A stretch of DNA of 47,190 bases. Source: Chloroflexota bacterium. Lineage in GTDB: Bacteria > Chloroflexota > Dehalococcoidia > Lucifugimonadales > UBA3495. Under the pieces are notes generated by a model. The model ran no database searches and had not been told where the DNA came from. It was given only the letters and a program-made list of their open reading frames with translations. The stretch lies in the NCBI GenBank assembly GCA_002721995.1, contig PBMF01000043.1, forward strand, positions 1 to 47,190. Direction: 5' to 3'. The translations under genes were made by a program, and so were the position numbers. Positions 1 through 8,200 of the stretch are shown here, piece by piece (within the stretch, counting starts at the first letter, position 1; each line of letters begins with the position of its first letter).

Positions 1-17
1 GACCGAACCATGTCCCG

Positions 18-119
18 CCCGCTCATGGTGAGCCTGTCGAACCACCGCCCCACCGCGTTAAATATCTCCACCAGGGGTATGGCTGTTGCGGCTCCTTCGA
101 CAAGCTCAAGATGAGCGGT
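18..119. repeat. Inverted pair of REP-like elements
   Basis: Two copies of one repeat family face each other at 18-44 and 94-119. The core is TTCGACARGCTCA followed by ATGAGCGG; the first copy lies on the minus strand and the second on the plus strand, so the pair could fold into a long hairpin. Related copies occur at 12715-12740 and 12788-12813. The rest of the stretch before the first gene (positions 1-170) holds nothing else I can recognise. From general knowledge this kind of sequence is common as an intergenic repeat in several bacterial groups; its function here is unknown. Confidence 0.7.
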
Positions 120-170
120 TTGTGGGGCGGAATGCGAAGGGCAACGTCATTCCCTGAATCTTGGGAAATA

Positions 171-198
171 AAAAAGCCCGCCGACCGGCGGGCTTTTT
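171..198 (-). terminator. Rho-independent terminator after ribBA
   Basis: An 8-bp perfect GC stem (176-183 with 186-193) is flanked by A5 on the left and T5 on the right, so it works as a terminator on either strand. It lies 19 bases past the ribBA stop codon and closes the riboflavin operon. Confidence 0.9.
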
Positions 199-216
199 GT
201 TTGCTCAGTAATGGGG

Positions 217-1422
217 TTAGCAGTTGCCCAGGATGTGGCCCATGCGGGCCTTTTTGGTCTTCATGTACCTGCGGTTCTCGTCGGTTACTTCCACTTCCAC
301 GGGAATTCGATCTACGATCTCCAGGTTGAAACCGGAGAGACCGGCAACCTTTTTGGGGTTGTTGGTCAGCAGGTTGAGTTTGCGGACGCCCAGGTCGCAG
401 AGGATCTGCGCCCCCACGCCGTAGTGCCGCAGGTCGGGCTCGAAGCCCAAGGTCTCGTTGGCCTCGACGGTGTCCAGGCCCTGGTCCTGTAGTGAGTAGG
501 CCTTGATCTTGTTGTGGAGCCCGATGCCCCGGCCTTCCTGCCGCATGTAGAGGAAGATGCCATTTCCTACTTCGGCGATCTGTTTCAGCGCCAGGTCTAT
601 CTGCTCACCGCAGTCGCAACGCTGGCTGCCGAACACGTCGCCGGTGAGACATTCGCTGTGGATGCGCACCAGCACCGGGTCTTCCTGGTTCCATTCGCCG
701 ATGGTCAGGGCGATGTGCTCGCCGACGTCGACGTGGCTCTTGTAGGCGATGGCCTTGAACTGCCCGTATTGGGTCGGCAGGCGGGCCTCGGCCACGCGCT
801 CGATCAGCTTCTCGGTGTGGCGCCGGTGGTTGATAATCTCGGCGATGGTGAGAATCTTGAGTCCGTGAATCTCCGCGAACTCTTCCAACTCCGGCAGGCG
901 GGACATGCTGCCGTCTTCGTGCATGATCTCGCAGACGATGCCGGCAGGGTACATGCCGGCCATATCACAGAGGTCAACCGCGGCTTCAGTGTGGCCGGCC
1001 CTGGCCAGGACGCCGCCGGGGTGGTAGCGCAGCGGGAAGATGTGGCCGGGCCTAGTGAACTCACTGGGTTTGGCCGCCGGGTCCAGCATGGCCTTGATGG
1101 TGGCCGCGCGGTCGGCTGCGGAGATACCGGTGGTGGTGTTCACGTTGTAGTCCACCGACACTGTGAACGCGGTCTGGTTCTTTTCGGTGCCGTTCTCACT
1201 GACCATGAGGGGCATCTGCAATTCGTCCAGACGCTCACCAATGATGGGTAGACAGAGGAGGCCGCGGGCGTGGGTCACCACGAAATTCACTGCCTCCGGG
1301 GTCACCATCTCGGCGGGCATCACCAGGTCGCCTTCGTTCTCCCGGTTCTCATCGTCAACCACGATGAGGAACCTACCCGCTTTTAGCTCTTCGAGCCCTT
1401 CTTCGAGACTGCACAGAGGCAT
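217..1422 (-). CDS. ribBA: Bifunctional 3,4-DHBP synthase / GTP cyclohydrolase II
   Basis: Makes both precursors of riboflavin in the cytoplasm: 3,4-dihydroxy-2-butanone 4-phosphate from ribulose 5-phosphate, and the pyrimidine precursor from GTP. The 401 residues match a full RibBA fusion. The RibB half (1 to about 200) shows DDENRENEGDLV at 23-34 and GHTEAAVDL at 143-151. The RibA half (about 206-401) shows zinc ligands C258, C269 and C271, the RQEGRGIGL segment near 294-302 and LTNNPKK near 353-359. An AAGGA ribosome site sits six bases before the ATG. It is the last gene of dcd-ribD-ribE-ribBA, 48 bases after ribE, and is followed by a strong terminator. No key residue appears to be missing. 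Confidence 0.97.
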   Translation of the reverse strand: MPLCSLEEGLEELKAGRFLIVVDDENRENEGDLVMPAEMVTPEAVNFVVTHARGLLCLPIIGERLDELQMPLMVSENGTEKNQTAFTVSVDYNVNTTTGISAADRAATIKAMLDPAAKPSEFTRPGHIFPLRYHPGGVLARAGHTEAAVDLCDMAGMYPAGIVCEIMHEDGSMSRLPELEEFAEIHGLKILTIAEIINHRRHTEKLIERVAEARLPTQYGQFKAIAYKSHVDVGEHIALTIGEWNQEDPVLVRIHSECLTGDVFGSQRCDCGEQIDLALKQIAEVGNGIFLYMRQEGRGIGLHNKIKAYSLQDQGLDTVEANETLGFEPDLRHYGVGAQILCDLGVRKLNLLTNNPKKVAGLSGFNLEIVDRIPVEVEVTDENRRYMKTKKARMGHILGNC

Positions 1423-1470
1423 AATTTTTCCTTACGTTGCCGGGTCTTCCACCCGGAGTCCCTGCGGAGA

Positions 1471-2046
1471 CTACCGATTGAGAAGACTCTCCACGTATTT
1501 GGCTAAAATGTCGGCTTCCAAGTTAACCCGGCTGCCAACCGATAATTCAGCCAAATTAGTATTGCTTAATGTATATGGTATCACAGCTAGCGTGAATGAG
1601 GCGGCACCTCTTTTTACCACGGTCAAACTTATACCGTCAACCGCAACGAATCCCTTCTCAACGATGTATTTTCCCAGCCGTTTTGGGACCCTGATTCGAA
1701 ATATTACGGAATCACCATCGTCTCTGGTAGACATAATCCGCCCAGCGCCGTCAACATGGCCCTGCACGATGTGCCCGCCCATCCGGTCAGAAGCCAAAAG
1801 CGCCCGCTCCAGGTTTACCGCGCGGCCTTCGCTCAGGTCGCCCAGGGAGGTGCGGCGCATGGTCTCGGGGGAGAGGTCCACGGAAAAGGAGCCGCCATCG
1901 AAACTAACTGCGGTGAGACAGGCACCGTTCACGGCTATGCTGTCGCCCAGCTTCAGCCCCTCAAGCACCTTTGAGGCCCGAACGGTCATGGCGTTATGGC
2001 TGATTTTCGCGACCTTGCCTACTTCTTCAACGATTCCCGTAAACAC
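1471..2046 (-). CDS. ribE: Riboflavin synthase, alpha chain type
   Basis: Dismutates two 6,7-dimethyl-8-ribityllumazine molecules to riboflavin. The protein is 191 residues, slightly short for the family (about 200-215), with two tandem lumazine-binding barrels. The N-terminus reads MFTGIVEE, the family hallmark; VNGACLT near residues 39-45 and GGHIVQGHVDG near 98-108 mark the two repeats. The start codon is GTG; the hallmark N-terminus makes the start secure. It lies 37 bases after ribD. Lumazine synthase (ribH), which makes its substrate, is not in this operon and must be encoded elsewhere. Confidence 0.95.
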   Translation of the reverse strand: MFTGIVEEVGKVAKISHNAMTVRASKVLEGLKLGDSIAVNGACLTAVSFDGGSFSVDLSPETMRRTSLGDLSEGRAVNLERALLASDRMGGHIVQGHVDGAGRIMSTRDDGDSVIFRIRVPKRLGKYIVEKGFVAVDGISLTVVKRGAASFTLAVIPYTLSNTNLAELSVGSRVNLEADILAKYVESLLNR

Positions 2047-2083
2047 TCGTTTTCCGCCTGTTTGGGATGATGATTCGGCCGGG

Positions 2084-3184
2084 CTAAAACCCGGTCTGTT
2101 TCCTTGGATATCCTATTATGAGCCAATCTTCGCCAATTTGCTCCAGGCGCGTTTTGGCCAGCCGCCAAGAGTTGGCCATAACGGACACCCCCTGTCCTTC
2201 CACCGGTGAAAGTGAAGTCTCGCCGCCAACCAAGACCGGGGCGACGAAGGCGTAGACCTTGTCCACCAGGCCGGCGTCGAAGAAGGCGCCGTGCACCGAG
2301 CCGCCGCCCTCCACCAACAGGTTCACCACGCCCCGGGACCCAAGGTGAGCGAGCAAAGACGGTAATTCCACTCGGCGGTCTTCGCCGGCGGGCAGTACAA
2401 TCACCTCGGCGCCGGCTTGTTCCAGTGCTTCCACCCGCTGGTCGGGAGCGGCCTCGGTGGTGGCGATCAGCGTGGAGCCCGGCTGACGGAACATCACGGC
2501 GGATGCGGGGGTGTGACAGGTGCTGTCCAGCACCACTCTCAGGGGTTGGCGGGCGGTCGGGTTTCCATCTTCGTCCCGAGACGTCAGATACGGGTCATCC
2601 AGCATGGCGGTGGTGACGCCCACCAGAATGGCGTCGCAGATCCGCCTCATCTGCTGCACGAACCCTCTAGCCTCTGGGCCGGTAACCCATTTGGAGTCGC
2701 CGGTGTGGGTGGCGATCTTGCCGTCCAGTGTCATGGCGAACTTGGTGGTGACGAAGGGCACGCCGGTTGTTATGTGCTTGGCGAAGGCCTCGTACAGCTC
2801 GTGGGCGTCGTCGGTCGGTTCTTCCACCACCTGTATGCCGGCGGCGGCAAGTTCGTCTCGGCCCTTTCCGGACACATCCGGGTTGGGGTCAATGACGGCG
2901 TAGCGTACCTCGGCGATGCCCGCTTCAATGATGGCCTTGGTGCAGGGTGGGGTGCGCCCCCAGGTGCAGCACGGCTCCAGGGTCGTGTAGAGGGTTGCAC
3001 CCTGGGCCTGGCCCGATGCCTGTTTCAGGGCGACGATCTCAGCGTGGTCCTGTCCGGCGGGCTGGGTGGCTCCGGCGCCTATTTCCGCGCCGTCCTTCAC
3101 CAGCACAGCGCCCACTGCGGGGTTTGGGCTGGTGTCACCCATGACCTGTTGGGCCAGTTGTACGGCCCTTTCCATATGGTTCAT
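2084..3184 (-). CDS. ribD: Bifunctional riboflavin deaminase/reductase RibD
   Basis: Deaminates and then reduces the GTP cyclohydrolase II product. At 366 residues it carries an N-terminal cytidine-deaminase-like domain (about 1-145) and a C-terminal DHFR-like reductase domain (about 150-366). Zinc ligands are in HAEIVAL (His near 47) and in the two cysteines of EPCCTWGRTPPC near residues 70-81. In well-known RibD proteins that motif is PCxHxGRTPPC; here the His is Thr, an unusual change since it lies in the active site. The gene starts 8 bases after dcd and is probably co-transcribed with it. The reductase half looks intact (TKFAMTLDGKIA near 146-157). Confidence 0.95.
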   Translation of the reverse strand: MNHMERAVQLAQQVMGDTSPNPAVGAVLVKDGAEIGAGATQPAGQDHAEIVALKQASGQAQGATLYTTLEPCCTWGRTPPCTKAIIEAGIAEVRYAVIDPNPDVSGKGRDELAAAGIQVVEEPTDDAHELYEAFAKHITTGVPFVTTKFAMTLDGKIATHTGDSKWVTGPEARGFVQQMRRICDAILVGVTTAMLDDPYLTSRDEDGNPTARQPLRVVLDSTCHTPASAVMFRQPGSTLIATTEAAPDQRVEALEQAGAEVIVLPAGEDRRVELPSLLAHLGSRGVVNLLVEGGGSVHGAFFDAGLVDKVYAFVAPVLVGGETSLSPVEGQGVSVMANSWRLAKTRLEQIGEDWLIIGYPRKQTGF

Positions 3185-3192
3185 GGCCCGGG

Positions 3193-3780
3193 TTATGACG
3201 CCGCTTTGGAGTTTTGTCCCGAAAAGTCCTGGTGGAACCGGCTGGCGGTGGGGTCGGTCTGGCCCTGGTATTTGCTGCCCAGTGAGGCTGAACCGTAGAG
3301 ACGGTCGGCGGCGGTGCTCAGTTGCAGGTAGGAGATCTGGCCAATCTTCATGCCGTGATAGAGGGTGATGGGCAGGCGGGCCAGGTTGCTTAATTCCAGG
3401 GTCAGGTGCCCCTTCCAGCCGGGGTCGACGAATCCGGCGGTGGAGTGGATCACCAGGCCGATGCGCCCCAGGCTGCTCTTGCCCTCAAGACGGGCCACTA
3501 GGTCTTCGGGCAGTTCGATGTTCTCCAGGGTGCTGCCCAGGACGAACTCGCCGGGGTGCAGGATGAAGGGACTGTCGTCCTGGATCTCGACCATGTGGGT
3601 CAGGTCGTCCAGGCTCTCTTTTACGTCGATGTAGGGCCGGCGGGAGTTGGCGAAAACCAGAAGTTTGCGGTCCAGGTGGAGGTCCACGCTGGCCGGTTGG
3701 ATATCTTCGGGGTCCAGGGGCGAAATCACGATCCGGCCCTTGGCCAGTTCTTCCTTGATGGTGCGGTCGCTTAAGACCAT
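3193..3780 (-). CDS. dcd: dCTP deaminase (possibly bifunctional with dUTPase)
   Basis: Converts dCTP to dUTP, and possibly on to dUMP, feeding thymidylate synthesis. The protein has 195 residues. It contains EGKSSLGRIG (about 99-108), HSTAGFVDPGW (112-122), and the catalytic Glu129 in TLELSN. The KSSLGRxG...STAGFxDPG pattern resembles the mycobacterial and archaeal bifunctional DCD/DUT enzymes rather than the E. coli type, so direct dUMP formation is a reasonable inference. A GGGAG ribosome site precedes the ATG. It is the first gene of the rib operon; a promoter lies at 3829-3857. The C-terminal tail (about 184-195) is polar and probably disordered. Confidence 0.94.
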   Translation of the reverse strand: MVLSDRTIKEELAKGRIVISPLDPEDIQPASVDLHLDRKLLVFANSRRPYIDVKESLDDLTHMVEIQDDSPFILHPGEFVLGSTLENIELPEDLVARLEGKSSLGRIGLVIHSTAGFVDPGWKGHLTLELSNLARLPITLYHGMKIGQISYLQLSTAADRLYGSASLGSKYQGQTDPTASRFHQDFSGQNSKAAS

Positions 3781-3828
3781 ATTTCTCCCGCTGAATTCTG
3801 TTTTTGGGGTGCGTCTTTGGGTAGCAAA

Positions 3829-3857
3829 ATTCTAGCAATCCTGGTTTTGCCCCGCAA
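3829..3857 (-). promoter_or_regulatory. Promoter of the dcd-rib operon
   Basis: On the minus strand a TTGCGG -35 box (3857-3852) is followed after exactly 17 bases by TAGAAT (3834-3829), with an extended TGC in front. The predicted start of transcription is near 3822, giving a leader of about 42 bases. The leader shows no FMN riboswitch signature. The same TGNTAGAAT box occurs before other genes in this window. Confidence 0.7.
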
Positions 3858-3881
3858 GTCGCAGCGGAGGCTGACGGAGAC

Positions 3882-3913
3882 GAAAAAGGGCGGGGCCTTG
3901 ATTGACCCCGCCC
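3882..3913 (-). terminator. Rho-independent terminator after the SIMPL gene
   Basis: A perfect 8-bp stem (3888-3895 with 3906-3913) has a 10-base loop and, read on the minus strand, is followed by a T5 run (3887-3883). It lies downstream of the SIMPL lipoprotein stop codon and upstream of the dcd promoter. Confidence 0.8.
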
Positions 3914-3955
3914 GGACGCCGAGGGGTTGCCGATGCTTCCAGCCGCTTCTTCCTG

Positions 3956-4957
3956 TTAGTTGCCGGAAGGCGCGATGTCGAAGACTCCCTGCACGCTCAC
4001 GCTCACGTCCAATTCCCCGGCCTGGATGCTGGTTGCCTGGTCAACGGCGAAGCCGAAGGCTGCCGATTCGGCCCTGGCGAATGGGGCGGGAGTCCCGCCG
4101 CCCGTCTCGGTGAGGAAGACCAGCTTCCCCAGGTCGATGCCGGCGGTGTCGGCCATGGTCTGGGCCTTGGCCAGCATGTCTTCTATGGCCTCTTTACGGG
4201 CCTCGGCCTGGAGGGGCTTGGGGTCATCGATGGTGAAGTTGATGCCGTTCGCCCGGGTCAGGTCGCCGGCGGCCGCGGTGACGCCGTCGATGATGGCGCC
4301 CATGTTGTCCAGATCCCTCACCTTGACCGACAGGCTGTTGGTCACTTGGTAGCCGATGAGTACCCGCTCGTAGTCGGTGCGGCACTCCTGGCCCTTTTCC
4401 TCCTGGGCCACAATCATCTCAGGCACGGGCTCGCTGGAGAGGACGGGCATGCCCAGGGAGGGGCTGGCTTCCGGTTCTTTAATCGGCCCTTCCATGACCG
4501 TGTCGGTGCACCGGCGCACCTCCTGGGTGTTGTACCGAGGGCTGATGTTGAAGTGGCTGGTCTGGATGTCCCGGTCCTCGATGTCGTTGTTCTTCAGGAC
4601 CGCGATGGCCTCGGCGATGGCCACTGCCGCGTCGCCCCGGGCCTCGGAGGCCGAGTCGGCCAGGGCCTCAACGCCCAGGTTGATTATGCCCAGGTCGGGG
4701 GTGGCGCTTGCTTCTCCGGTGCCGTTCACCCAGATGCCGGTGCTGGTGCCGGAGCCGCCCTGGAGCAGCTGGGATAGTGCCTCGGCGCCGCCTGCGGATG
4801 CCAGCAGGTTGGAAAGATCGCCAGCCGACACGCCGCCGGCCGTGCCGCTGCCGCCGTTGCCGTTGTTGTCGGCGCTGCAGGCCACCGCCAGCAGAAGGGC
4901 GAGGATTGTCCCCAGGACAATCAGCATTTTCTTGCTCTGAATAATCGCTCGTACCAT
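3956..4957 (-). CDS. SIMPL (DUF541) domain lipoprotein
   Basis: A predicted surface lipoprotein of 333 residues with a SIMPL/DUF541 domain, a family of periplasmic or extracytoplasmic proteins of poorly defined role. I chose the ATG at 4957 because AGGAGAAAGGAAC lies directly before it; an in-frame ATG 33 bases upstream is less likely. A hydrophobic signal ends in LLAVAC, a lipobox-like site, followed by a Gly/Asn-rich linker. The SIMPL domain runs from about residue 75 (GTGEASATPDLGIINLGV) to the C-terminus, with a long insert between the two halves near 165-200. It lies 128 bases after the anti-sigma gene, so co-transcription with the sigma operon is possible but not shown. Confidence 0.85.
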   Translation of the reverse strand: MVRAIIQSKKMLIVLGTILALLLAVACSADNNGNGGSGTAGGVSAGDLSNLLASAGGAEALSQLLQGGSGTSTGIWVNGTGEASATPDLGIINLGVEALADSASEARGDAAVAIAEAIAVLKNNDIEDRDIQTSHFNISPRYNTQEVRRCTDTVMEGPIKEPEASPSLGMPVLSSEPVPEMIVAQEEKGQECRTDYERVLIGYQVTNSLSVKVRDLDNMGAIIDGVTAAAGDLTRANGINFTIDDPKPLQAEARKEAIEDMLAKAQTMADTAGIDLGKLVFLTETGGGTPAPFARAESAAFGFAVDQATSIQAGELDVSVSVQGVFDIAPSGN

Positions 4958-5085
4958 GATGTTCCTTTCTCCTAATTTCCCCGCCGCCACCCCGGCGAAT
5001 TTTGTCTTTCAAGCATTAAGACGGAGGGAGGGCAGGAAAAGTTCCCGAGGCCGGCAATTAGCCTGGAAATGGGTTGCCCGGGCGC

Positions 5086-5988
5086 TTATCGGGCCGGGTC
5101 GTTGCGGTTGGCGCGCCAGCGAAGGACCAGTCCGGCCATGAACAAAATGGCGAGCACGCCGGCCCCGACTTCCAGGGCCCGCCACCAACCGGAAGTGCCA
5201 CCGTCGCCTTCAAACAGCTCCGATCCGGGGGACTCAACCAGCGCCGGGTCCGGTGCGGGGGAGGGTTCCGGCTCCTTGATGACAGAGGATTTTGCGGTCT
5301 GGGTCACGCCGGAAGTGGCACTGCCGTCATCAACCCTGGCCTCCGCAACAGGTGGTTCCGCTGGAGGAGCGGCGGCGGTGAAGGCGGACGCATCTCCCCC
5401 CGCCGGTCCAGCTTCCGGTTCCGGTTCCTCTGCGCCGGCAGCCATTGTGAGCGGTGTGGACTCACTTTCCGGCATGGCCGAGCCGGCCGGTTCGGGCGCC
5501 GCAGACTCCCGGATCAACGATTCAACGGCCGAATCGGCGGCTGCCCCGTCGCCAGTCGCGGTTACGGCTGTTTCTTCAAGGGCTGCGGCGGCAGGAGCCA
5601 CGGCCATGGATTCGGCGTTACGGCGCAGGGGGTCTGATGAAAGACCGCCGGTGGCGTCCATGGACACGGTCACCGCAAATGCGATGGCTGCCACGGAAGC
5701 GGCGCCGGCGTAGACCCAGTTGGGGGCACGCAGGGCGAAGAAGGGCTGGGCCGCGACCGGCTCCGGCGGCGGTGCGCTCATGACGAAGCTGCGCCGTGGG
5801 GCTTCCATGGGGATCTGCCGCATCATGGCCACCGTGGCCTGCAGTTCTTCAAGTTCCAGACGGCAGGCGTCGCACTCCGCCAGTTTCTCTTCGGTACGGG
5901 CTAGGACTCTGCCCTGTAGGCGTCCGTCCAGGTACTCGCTGAGCGTGTCCGGGTGAATATGCTTATGTGTATTTCTAAGTAGCCACAT
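5086..5988 (-). CDS. Membrane anti-sigma factor with zinc-finger-like N-terminus
   Basis: Probably binds and restrains the ECF sigma factor encoded just upstream (gap 7 bases). The 300-residue protein starts with a putative zf-HC2 domain: HPDTLSEYLDGRL at 12-24 and a C39-x2-C42 pair. The His normally three residues before the first Cys is Lys35, so the zinc site, if any, is incomplete. A transmembrane helix lies at about 89-108, then a long Ala/Pro/Glu-rich linker of about 150 residues, then a second transmembrane helix at about 272-290 with a basic C-terminal tail. Two membrane spans put the linker outside the cell. A standard anti-sigma factor has only one span. Confidence 0.82.
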   Translation of the reverse strand: MWLLRNTHKHIHPDTLSEYLDGRLQGRVLARTEEKLAECDACRLELEELQATVAMMRQIPMEAPRRSFVMSAPPPEPVAAQPFFALRAPNWVYAGAASVAAIAFAVTVSMDATGGLSSDPLRRNAESMAVAPAAAALEETAVTATGDGAAADSAVESLIRESAAPEPAGSAMPESESTPLTMAAGAEEPEPEAGPAGGDASAFTAAAPPAEPPVAEARVDDGSATSGVTQTAKSSVIKEPEPSPAPDPALVESPGSELFEGDGGTSGWWRALEVGAGVLAILFMAGLVLRWRANRNDPAR

Positions 5989-5995
5989 AGCTCTT

Positions 5996-6622
5996 CTACT
6001 CTTCTTGACGGAAACGGGAGGGTAAAAGTTCCCCGGTTTGACGCAGATAGTCCCGCAGCGCTCCCCGGCCCCGGCTCACCCGCGACTTCACTGTGCCCAG
6101 GGAGCAGGACATGGTCTCGGCGGCGTCCTCATAGCTGAAACCCTGCACATCCACCAATAGCATCGCCAGACGCTGGTCCTCCTGCAGGGAGTCCAGGCCG
6201 GTCTGGATGGTCTCCCGAAGTTCCGTCTGCTCGGCCCGGTCCTCGGGAGACGGGTCGTCCGAGGGTATGTTCAGGGCGCTGGGGCTCTGGGCTTCGTCGC
6301 TTCCGGTGTTGGGTAGAGGGTCCAGGGAAACGGTGGGCCGGGCCTTCCGGGCGCGGAGCATGTCCCGGCAGGTATTGGACACTATCCTGAGCACCCAGGC
6401 AGTGAGGTTCTCGCCCCGGAAGCGGCCGATGGCGCGGTAGGCGGAGACGAAGCTCTCCTGGACGGCGTCTTCAGCCAGTGCCCAGTCGCTAAGCATGCGG
6501 CGGACCAGGTTGTAGGCTTGGGTCTGGTAGGTCTCAATCACGCAGTTGAAACAGTGCCGTTGGCCCGACTGGTCGGTAACCGGCAGGTTGGCGTGATTGG
6601 ATGTGTGGCTGATCTGGACCAT
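5996..6622 (-). CDS. ECF-type RNA polymerase sigma factor
   Basis: Directs RNA polymerase to a regulon of its own, normally under control of the adjacent anti-sigma factor. The protein has 208 residues. Region 2 spans about 28-95, with DAVQESFVSAYRAIGRFRG (53-70) and the TAWVLRIVSNTCRDMLRARK stretch (74-93). Region 4 spans about 135-195 with the helix-turn-helix GFSYEDAAETM..SLGTVKSRVSRGR at 161-186. The linker between is acidic and Pro/Ser-rich. A TAGAAT box on the minus strand at 6687-6682 is a possible -10. The sigma, anti-sigma and perhaps SIMPL genes form one unit. Confidence 0.94.
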   Translation of the reverse strand: MVQISHTSNHANLPVTDQSGQRHCFNCVIETYQTQAYNLVRRMLSDWALAEDAVQESFVSAYRAIGRFRGENLTAWVLRIVSNTCRDMLRARKARPTVSLDPLPNTGSDEAQSPSALNIPSDDPSPEDRAEQTELRETIQTGLDSLQEDQRLAMLLVDVQGFSYEDAAETMSCSLGTVKSRVSRGRGALRDYLRQTGELLPSRFRQEE

Positions 6623-6754
6623 TGGCCGGCGGTCGTCCCCACGGACATCAAGTATGGGGCTGGAAAGCCCCGCTACCTAAAATTCTACCGTGGGAGCCGG
6701 GTTGGCCGTGCCGGTTTAACTTCCTGATTTACGCTTGTATTACGCCTGGCCCAG

Positions 6755-7984
6755 CTACCCTTGGAAAGAGACCCGCCCGTCCAGTAGTCCCCGGGCCATT
6801 ACGAACTTGTGAATCTCAGAGGTGCCGCCGCCGATGCGGGCGTGGCGCAGGATGTGATACCAATGGGCGATGGGCAGGTCCAGGGTTTCCCCGGTGCCGC
6901 CGAATACCTGCATGATCTTGTCGATGCTCCGCCAGCCCCATTCGCCAGCACAGTATTTGATCATGGAGGCTTCCACCCGCACGTCCTCGTCGTTGTCGGC
7001 CCTGGCGGCGGTCTCCCTGGTGGAAGCGCGCAGGGTCATGATGTCGATGTAGACGTCGGTCAGCATCCACTGGATGGCCTGGCGGTCGGCGATGGGACGG
7101 CCGTAGGTGACCCGGTCCTTGGCCCACTCGATGGCCATTTCCAGGGCGCGGGTCAGGATGCCGATGGCCATTGAGCCACGGAGCAGCCGGTCGTGATGGA
7201 CCAGCCATTTCTGTCCCAGCGTGAACCCCTGGCCAACCTCGCCCAGCACCTTGGTCTGGGGCACGCGGACGTTATCCAGGTTGACCGTGAACTGCTGGTC
7301 CTTGGCGGGATTGATCCACAGCCTGATGGGATCGAAGCTGAGGCCCGGCGAGGGGTTGTCCACGATGAACATGGTGATTCCGCCGCGCTGCCGCTTCTCG
7401 GGGTCGGTCACCGCCTGGAGCAGCAGGTAGTCGGAGGACTCGGCGCCGGAGATGAAGGTCTTGGTCCCATTTATCACCCAGTCGTCGCCGTCCAACACAG
7501 CACAGGTCTGCATCATGCCTCCGGGGTCGGAACCGGCGTTGGGTTCGGTCTGGCCGAAGGCGTAATGGAGTTTGCCCTCCACAGAAGGAATCAGGTATTC
7601 CTGTTCTTGCTCCGGAGTGGCCGCGCCGATCATCATCATGGGCACAGGAGAGGTGGGCAGTTGGACGATGCTCTTGTGCACCTCCTCGTCCAGTACGACG
7701 TGACCAAGAGCGCCCATCCCGCCGCCGCCGTACTCCTCGGGTACGAAGGAGGTGTAGATGCCGGTCTCCTTTGAGATGGAGTTCAGCCGGTCCCAGTCCT
7801 CTTTCGGAAGCGTGCCCAGAAGGCCGTTCAGGGCTTCGGCGATGCCCCGGGGCGCGCCCTCGTCCCCGCCCTCGCGGGTGGGGTTGGCCAGGAACTCAGC
7901 TTCCAACGGATAGCATTCGTTTTTGACTATCTGCCGGATGGTGTTTTTCAGGGCGTCCAGTTCGGGTGGGAGGCCTGCTTGCAT
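6755..7984 (-). CDS. Acyl-CoA dehydrogenase family protein
   Basis: An FAD flavoprotein of 409 residues, expected to desaturate an acyl-CoA thioester and pass electrons to ETF. The family signatures are the substrate/FAD segment FGQTEPNAGSDPGG near 143-156, the GTKTFISGA stretch near 173-181, and the C-terminal FGGTGETLDLPIAHWY near 361-376. The catalytic-loop position used by medium- and short-chain enzymes (IYEGT) reads IGGGT (384-388), as in isovaleryl- and long-chain types, which instead use a Glu on another helix; at that place (HHDRLLRG, 263-270) an Asp (D265) stands. So the substrate class is uncertain. It is a lone gene; no CoA ligase or ETF lies beside it. Confidence 0.9.
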   Translation of the reverse strand: MQAGLPPELDALKNTIRQIVKNECYPLEAEFLANPTREGGDEGAPRGIAEALNGLLGTLPKEDWDRLNSISKETGIYTSFVPEEYGGGGMGALGHVVLDEEVHKSIVQLPTSPVPMMMIGAATPEQEQEYLIPSVEGKLHYAFGQTEPNAGSDPGGMMQTCAVLDGDDWVINGTKTFISGAESSDYLLLQAVTDPEKRQRGGITMFIVDNPSPGLSFDPIRLWINPAKDQQFTVNLDNVRVPQTKVLGEVGQGFTLGQKWLVHHDRLLRGSMAIGILTRALEMAIEWAKDRVTYGRPIADRQAIQWMLTDVYIDIMTLRASTRETAARADNDEDVRVEASMIKYCAGEWGWRSIDKIMQVFGGTGETLDLPIAHWYHILRHARIGGGTSEIHKFVMARGLLDGRVSFQG

Positions 7985-8152
7985 GGGTCATACTCCGCAT
8001 CAGACGTGATTGGGCGTGATAGGGCAACAAGAACATACGGCGCGGAGTGGGCCGAGGTCAACAGTGGCAGTTCCCGCGCAACGGTATCACCGCCATGCCC
8101 AACCTGTGTGGCCGAGCTTGATTCCGCGGTGAGTTCCGGCCAGAACAAGTCG

Positions 8153-8195
8153 TTGACAAGCCTCGTACGGGCGAATTAATATCGTAAACCGATAT
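8153..8195 (+). promoter_or_regulatory. PadR promoter with overlapping dyad operator
   Basis: TTGACA at 8153-8158 is followed by TAATAT at 8177-8182 with an 18-base spacer. Over and just after the -10 lies the perfect dyad ATATCG-TAAAC-CGATAT (8179-8195). PadR-family regulators commonly bind such AT-rich dyads in their own promoters, so autorepression is a likely inference. The predicted transcript starts about 12 bases before the ATG and shows no Shine-Dalgarno site. Confidence 0.55.
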
Positions 8196-8200
8196 CGAAT

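Noticed and set aside
3781-3860. FMN riboswitch before dcd-rib
   Set aside because: The leader is only about 42 bases and has no conserved riboswitch segment.
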